A DNA stretch of 64,000 nt from B69-G16 sp964501905 (GTDB lineage: Archaea; Thermoproteota; Thermoprotei; Thermofilales; B69-G16), in assembly GCA_964501905.1 (NCBI GenBank), contig CAZCTW010000002.1:1-64000 (forward strand), in the 5' to 3' direction. Position 1 is the first letter of the stretch, and each line of letters starts with the position of its first letter. This document shows, one piece after another, positions 59,958 through 64,000 of this stretch. A program made the translations under genes and the position numbers. The notes beneath the pieces were generated by a model that worked only from the letters and a program-made list of their open reading frames with translations, did no database searches and had not been told where the DNA came from.

Positions 59958-61391
59958 TTACGAAACTGGCCGAAAAGAGAAATGATGAGTTATGCTAGAA
60001 TCTAGAGTTATGCTGATGGTACCCCTTTCGCGTACTTCAACGGGGTTGATGGCCTTTAAGGCTGTCAATGCATTCGTCAGGGGGTTCTTCCCAACTCTAC
60101 TAAGCTTTATGGCTTTCAAGGTTCTATGGGCTAGCTCGGAAATCTTCACGTTTCCTAGACCACTAACGGCCGTGTTTAATGTGTCATTTAGAGGCTTAAC
60201 CCACTCTGAGGGTATATTAGCGGCACCTATCATCACACCTGCTAGTGAACCTGCCGTCGCTCCATTGCAGTCAGTATCTAATCCCGAGAGAATAGCATAG
60301 GTTACGGTCTTTGAATAATCTCCTTCTCCCCATAAGAAAAGCAACCACCACTAACGCGGCATTATTCAAAGTGTGAATTGGATGATAGCTATACTCCTCT
60401 AAAATCCTAAATACCGCCTCTTCCCAAGACACGCCAGCCCTATATAGGGATAGTACTCGTTTAACCACCTCGGCAAACCTACTTCTCCGGGGTATAGCTT
60501 TCAAGGCTTCTAGGATTACTTCTTCAGGACTATCAAGCGAAAAAGCCGCTACAATTGCGGCCGCGAAGAACATCTCTCCATAAATACCGTTTTTAGTATG
60601 CGATTGCGAGGCGTCTTTGTATGCTAATAAAGAGGCCTTCTCTGGGTCTCCTGGGGAGACATTGCCCCAGAGATCTGCCCTTATCTGAGCTCCTATCCAC
60701 TCTCTGAAAGGATTTAAGTAATTAGCCGTCTCAGGAGGTTCTAATCCCAAAACTAAGTTTCTGTAAACGGCTCTTTCCGCGGTATAAGTCAGCCCATAAG
60801 GTAGCGAGACTAGCCACTTCTTCCCAACGTCTAATGTCGTAAAGAAGTCGCCTTTTTCCTCGTACAGGAGCAAGTTCAGGATAGTGTAATCTAGGTCATC
60901 GTCTCTTTCAACTCTTCTTATACCGCCTCTGACCAGCTTAGACACATAGTCAAGCTCCTCCTCCGTGAAGGCTTCTGGGGGAAAATAGGGGTTCTTTAAC
61001 GAGTACCCCCGCCCGCTTTCTCAAGTCTCTCCCTTATCTTCCCCCTAGCCCAACCCTCAATCGGCTTACCGAGCATACACCCACAAGCCCTACCGAGCCA
61101 CTCGCCCAATAGCTTATCCTCTAAATTTTCCGGAGATTCTAAGATTCTAAAGCTTTCAGGTCTTTCTCTAAGTATTCCGTCCGAATCGTTCGGCTCCACG
61201 TAAGGATAATCCTTTCTCAAGGATGCTTCACACAACTCCTCGTAAAGCTTCATTAGCTCCTCCGCATTCCTTGTTTTATCAGCTCTCTTAAGGCAAGCAT
61301 TGACATCTACGTCAAAGCCTTCTTCATACCTCTCTACGACCTCAGCCTTAACTAACCGTCTTAACTCTTCCAATGGTAGGAGAAGCCCCAA
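59958..61391 (-). pseudogene. Frameshifted ADP-ribosylglycohydrolase-family gene
   Basis: Three frame pieces on the minus strand (61391-60996, 60945-60271, 60344-59958) form one ADP-ribosylglycohydrolase. Family marks: ERDDDLDYTI (metal-binding D-D-D), LGEWLGRACGCMLGKPIEGW near the start of the domain, and SGLDTDCNGATAGSLAGVMI (D-x-D metal site) near the end. Join 1: at the CCCCC run 61006-61010 a one-base change restores GYSLKNPYFPPEAFTEEEL. Join 2 lies near the A-run 60336-60340. With both repaired the protein would be about 470 residues. Both joins are in homopolymers, so sequencing error must be considered. Confidence 0.82.
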
Positions 61392-61619
61392 AGCATCACC
61401 GAGTAACTATCCCATAGGCGGTATTTAGACGATTCTGATAGCCTTTAAGTGGATTCGCGTATGCTATTGAATAAGAGAAGCACTTTCCACTTTTCACCAT
61501 AATATGAAGGCTACTAACTTTTACCTATCTCGTAGGTAGGTCTTATAAAGTAAGCCCTATGAAGAATGCTAACAGATACGAATGCTCCTGCCGACCTACC
61601 GAGAATAGTATACTGTTTG

Positions 61620-61764
61620 ATGAGGGTTCTAGGCGGAAAACGGATTCGCCAGGGTACAGTATAAAAGTCCGATTGTCCGTGCTCTTCCGTTACATGATGT
61701 TATAGTAGTAGACAAGACTGAAGGACAAGAATTATTTCTGGTCGATTGGATTTGGAAAAGTTAA
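61620..61764 (+). pseudogene. Short coding remnant of unknown origin
   Basis: MRVLGGKRIRQGT from ATG 61620, then in the neighbouring frame VQYKSPIVRALPLHDVIVVD and KTEGQELFLVDWIWKS to the TAA at 61762. The residue composition is protein-like, but the frame changes near 61654 and no family is recognised. The remaining spacer (61392-61619 and up to 61798) shows no other gene; the TATA region of apgM is near 61764-61780 (AAAATTACTC-like). Confidence 0.3.
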
Positions 61765-61798
61765 AATTACTCATACTCTTTAACATCTGGGTGATCGG

Positions 61799-63094
61799 TT
61801 GAAACTGGTATACCTGGTTATAGACGGCGCGCCTGATGGTCTGAAAAGCGAGACCTCTCTATCGGTGGCGGATACTCCGGCGCTAGACTATATAGCATCA
61901 ATCTCGCGCTGCGGCTTAATGTATACTATTTCTAAGGGAATTGCTCCCGAAAGCGATGCCGCCGTATTTTCCATCTTAGGCTATGATCCCGAGAAATCCT
62001 ACACCGGGCGAGGTCCTATAGAAGCTCTGGGAGCCGGGTTAAAACTAAAGGAGGGCTACGAAGTAGCATTTAGAGCCAATTTTGCCACTGTAAAGAACGA
62101 CAAGCTTGAGCTTATAGATAGGAGATGTGGGAGAGATCTTAAAACTGAAGAAGCCTTGGAGTTAGCAAAGGCTGTTGATGGTCTTGATTTAGGCAAATAT
62201 GATGCTTATGCTAGAGTGGTGGCTACCGTAGGTCATAGAGCAGTCGTTATCATAAGTAGTAAGAAATACAGACTCTCGGGCAACGTGTCTAACACAGACC
62301 CCGCCTACGCGAAAAAGGGTTACATTTCGGTCGCCGTAAAGAATTACGAAATGAAAGTTAACGAATGCAAGCCTTTAGATGAAAGCTCAGAGGCTGCAAG
62401 AACGGCTGAATTAGCGAATATATTCACTAGAAAGTCTTTTGAGATTCTAGACAAACATCCTGTTAACTTGAGAAGAGAAGCAAACGGGAAGTTGAAAGCT
62501 AACGTCGTACTTCTCAGAGATTCTGGCGATAGATTACCAGAAGTTAAGCCTATCAATGAGAAACTCGGCTTAACGTTTTCAGCTATAGCCGAGATGCCCG
62601 TCGAGAAGGGAATAGCTAGACTGCTTAAAATGGAGGTAGCCGAGGTACCTCCGCCCACAGAAGATAAAGAGAGCGACTATAGGCAGAGACTAGAGGCCAC
62701 GCTGGAGCTTCTGGAAAAGTATGACGTTGTCTACGTCCACTTAAAAGGACCTGATGAACCGGGCCATGACGGCGATTTCAAGAGAAAAATTAAGGCCATA
62801 GAGCTCATAGACCGCTATTATGTGTCCAGGCTTTTAGACAAAGTGGATTTAGAGTCCATAGCTTTTCTAGTTACCTCAGACCATTCAACCCCTTGGACTT
62901 TGAAGGCCCACAGCGACGACCCCGTTCCTGTACTCTTCTACAGACCTGGGATTAAAAGCGATGGGATAAAGCGTTTCTGCGAGAAAGCTTGCGCGGAAGG
63001 ATCCCTAGGCATCATAGAGCATGGATGGCAGCTCTTGCCCCGCATCGTAGAAGAACTCAAAAGCCTTAAAAAGTGGAAAAGTCCTAATTTTTAA
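61799..63094 (+). CDS. apgM: 2,3-bisphosphoglycerate-independent phosphoglycerate mutase, archaeal type
   Basis: Interconverts 2- and 3-phosphoglycerate in glycolysis and gluconeogenesis, using two metal ions and a serine nucleophile. An alkaline-phosphatase-superfamily enzyme: Asp9 in LVIDGAPDG, PESDAAVFSILGYDP with Ser52 at the nucleophile position, GRGPIEALGAG, RANFATV, DEPGHDGDFKRKI, and the C-terminal VTSDHSTPW ... HSDDPVPVLFY. 431 residues is typical of archaeal ApgM. TTG start. The SerK/ParB-like gene begins 3 bases after its stop. Confidence 0.95.
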   Translation: MKLVYLVIDGAPDGLKSETSLSVADTPALDYIASISRCGLMYTISKGIAPESDAAVFSILGYDPEKSYTGRGPIEALGAGLKLKEGYEVAFRANFATVKNDKLELIDRRCGRDLKTEEALELAKAVDGLDLGKYDAYARVVATVGHRAVVIISSKKYRLSGNVSNTDPAYAKKGYISVAVKNYEMKVNECKPLDESSEAARTAELANIFTRKSFEILDKHPVNLRREANGKLKANVVLLRDSGDRLPEVKPINEKLGLTFSAIAEMPVEKGIARLLKMEVAEVPPPTEDKESDYRQRLEATLELLEKYDVVYVHLKGPDEPGHDGDFKRKIKAIELIDRYYVSRLLDKVDLESIAFLVTSDHSTPWTLKAHSDDPVPVLFYRPGIKSDGIKRFCEKACAEGSLGIIEHGWQLLPRIVEELKSLKKWKSPNF

Positions 63095-63097
63095 TCA

Positions 63098-64000
63098 ATG
63101 ATGAAAAAAGTTGTCTATTCGCTCGACCTAGCACCCAAGTATGATAACAAACCTATTTTTCACTTGTACATAGGGATCGCCCGCATAGCCGATCTAAAAC
63201 CCCATGAGGAAATAGTAGAGGAACATCTAAAGAAGTTGTCCTGCACTATAAAAAAGTGTAGATTTCTGAAAAATCCAATCATAGTTGACTTAAACAGTCG
63301 CGTGATCTTAGACGGGATGCACCGCTGGCACGCTTTGAAAAACCTAGGCTTCGAGTGTATAGGCGTGTGCTATGTAGATTACAAAGATCCTCGCGTAAAA
63401 CTGGGTAGGTGGTTTAGATTCCTTAAGGGAGAAATTAACACCAGGTTTTTGATAAAAGAGCTTAAGAAAATAGAAAGGGAAGGCGTTATCTCGGGGAGAT
63501 GGATTAAGATAAAGGATTTAGAAAACCTCAATTCAGGAGCTATCTTGCCTAGGGATAGCGACGAAGCCTTTCTCGTGGAATGCAACGAAAAGGAAAAAAT
63601 AGCGTGCTATTATGGCCTAGAGTTTACGATGAGATATTTAGCTAGAAAGTTTAAGCTGAAACTTGAGTATGAGCCGGACGTAAAACTGGAGCGTCTGCAA
63701 AAACTTCTCAAGCATTATGCCGTAGCCATAGTCACACCCCTAATAACGAAAGATGAAGTTGTAAAAAATGCCTTAGCCGGGCAAGTGCTCCCTCCAAGAT
63801 CTACCCGTCACGAGATTCCGGCCCGTCCTATGTTCGTTAATTTCCCCCTGAATCTATTGAAGAAATCGATAGGCGATGATTTACACACACTTAATAGGTA
63901 TTTTAGAATGTTGCTTAAGCACAAGGATATAGTATACATACAGTCGGGTTTGGAGATAGATCGAGAGTACAGAGAAGATATTATACTGTTTTGGGATTCT
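63098..64000 (+). CDS. ParB/SbnI/SerK-like protein (partial)
   Basis: 301 codons are open to the right edge with no stop. The N-terminal part has a ParB/Srx-like domain with HEEIVEEHLKKLSCTIKKCR, PIIVDLNSRVILDGMHRWHA (the catalytic-type D-G-x-H-R motif) and LKNLGFECIGVCYVDY. In archaea and staphylococci this domain works as a free-serine kinase (SerK, SbnI), not a nuclease. A second half with IVTPLITKDEVVKNALAGQV and LPPRSTRHEIPARP follows, as in longer SbnI/SerK relatives. It starts 3 bases after apgM, so the two are in one operon. Confidence 0.75.
   Translation, partial: MMKKVVYSLDLAPKYDNKPIFHLYIGIARIADLKPHEEIVEEHLKKLSCTIKKCRFLKNPIIVDLNSRVILDGMHRWHALKNLGFECIGVCYVDYKDPRVKLGRWFRFLKGEINTRFLIKELKKIEREGVISGRWIKIKDLENLNSGAILPRDSDEAFLVECNEKEKIACYYGLEFTMRYLARKFKLKLEYEPDVKLERLQKLLKHYAVAIVTPLITKDEVVKNALAGQVLPPRSTRHEIPARPMFVNFPLNLLKKSIGDDLHTLNRYFRMLLKHKDIVYIQSGLEIDREYREDIILFWDS

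Noticed and set aside
59983..60012. ATGATGA ... CTGA at the end of the glycohydrolase pseudogene
   Set aside because: The 24-base interval lacks D'/C' boxes and the flanks do not pair; it is part of a coding remnant.

Overview
This window comes from a thermophilic, probably anaerobic archaeon, most likely of the TACK/Thermoproteota side. I cannot place it more finely from sequence alone. Support: archaeal-type enzymes (isopentenyl phosphate kinase, archaeal XPD helicase, ApgM phosphoglycerate mutase, CofE of F420 synthesis, XerA recombinase, a ThiR-type regulator, a SerK/SbnI-like protein), a class III (oxygen-sensitive) ribonucleotide reductase with its activase, TATA-type promoters close to start codons, frequent TTG/GTG starts, and three box C/D guide RNA genes, which are typical of hyperthermophiles. 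No rRNA, tRNA, CRISPR array or insertion sequence was found.

Layout. 0-6 kb: truncated DUF151 nuclease-like gene, DUF89 phosphatase-like gene, a C/D sRNA, and a ThiF/MoeB-like + ThiR-like pair. 4.7-10.3 kb: isopentenyl phosphate kinase followed by a polyprenol-kinase-like membrane protein, ASCH and HAD proteins and a P-type cation ATPase. 10.4-15.6 kb: AbrB-PhoU regulator, a CorA-shaped membrane protein with a winged-helix partner, and XPD. 15.7-19 kb: a complete ECF transporter (S, T, fused double ATPase) whose promoter carries an inverted repeat partly shared with the thiF-thiR promoter. 19-25 kb: an unexplained structured intergenic region, a GDPD phosphodiesterase, a V4R protein, and a broken MalK-type ABC ATPase. 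25.3-28 kb: NrdD-NrdG.

29-41.5 kb is the main accessory region. Two divergent ribbon-helix-helix genes flank a perfect palindrome and lead into sat (ATP sulfurylase) and an alkaline-phosphatase-superfamily enzyme. An AT-rich surface-glycan block follows (polysaccharide deacetylase, FemAB-like transferase, two very small alkaline-phosphatase-superfamily proteins of one family, APS kinase, Wzx-like flippase, GT4 and GT2 glycosyltransferases). Sulfate is evidently activated to PAPS here, yet no PAPS reductase or sulfotransferase is recognisable, so sulfation of a surface glycan is the natural inference.

42-56 kb holds a second V4R protein, a thymidylate-synthase-like protein lacking the catalytic Cys, a YhbY/CRM protein, CofE, an HTH-phosphoribosyltransferase facing a RibU-like ECF S component, a second C/D sRNA, and a run of membrane proteins with zinc ribbons and OB folds next to a TctA-like permease and a YdjM-like hydrolase with an inserted OB domain. 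From 56.4 to 61.8 kb the sequence changes character: a third C/D sRNA, then at least three genes broken by single-base shifts, flanking an intact xerA and its partner gene. The window ends with apgM and the start of a ParB/SerK-like gene.
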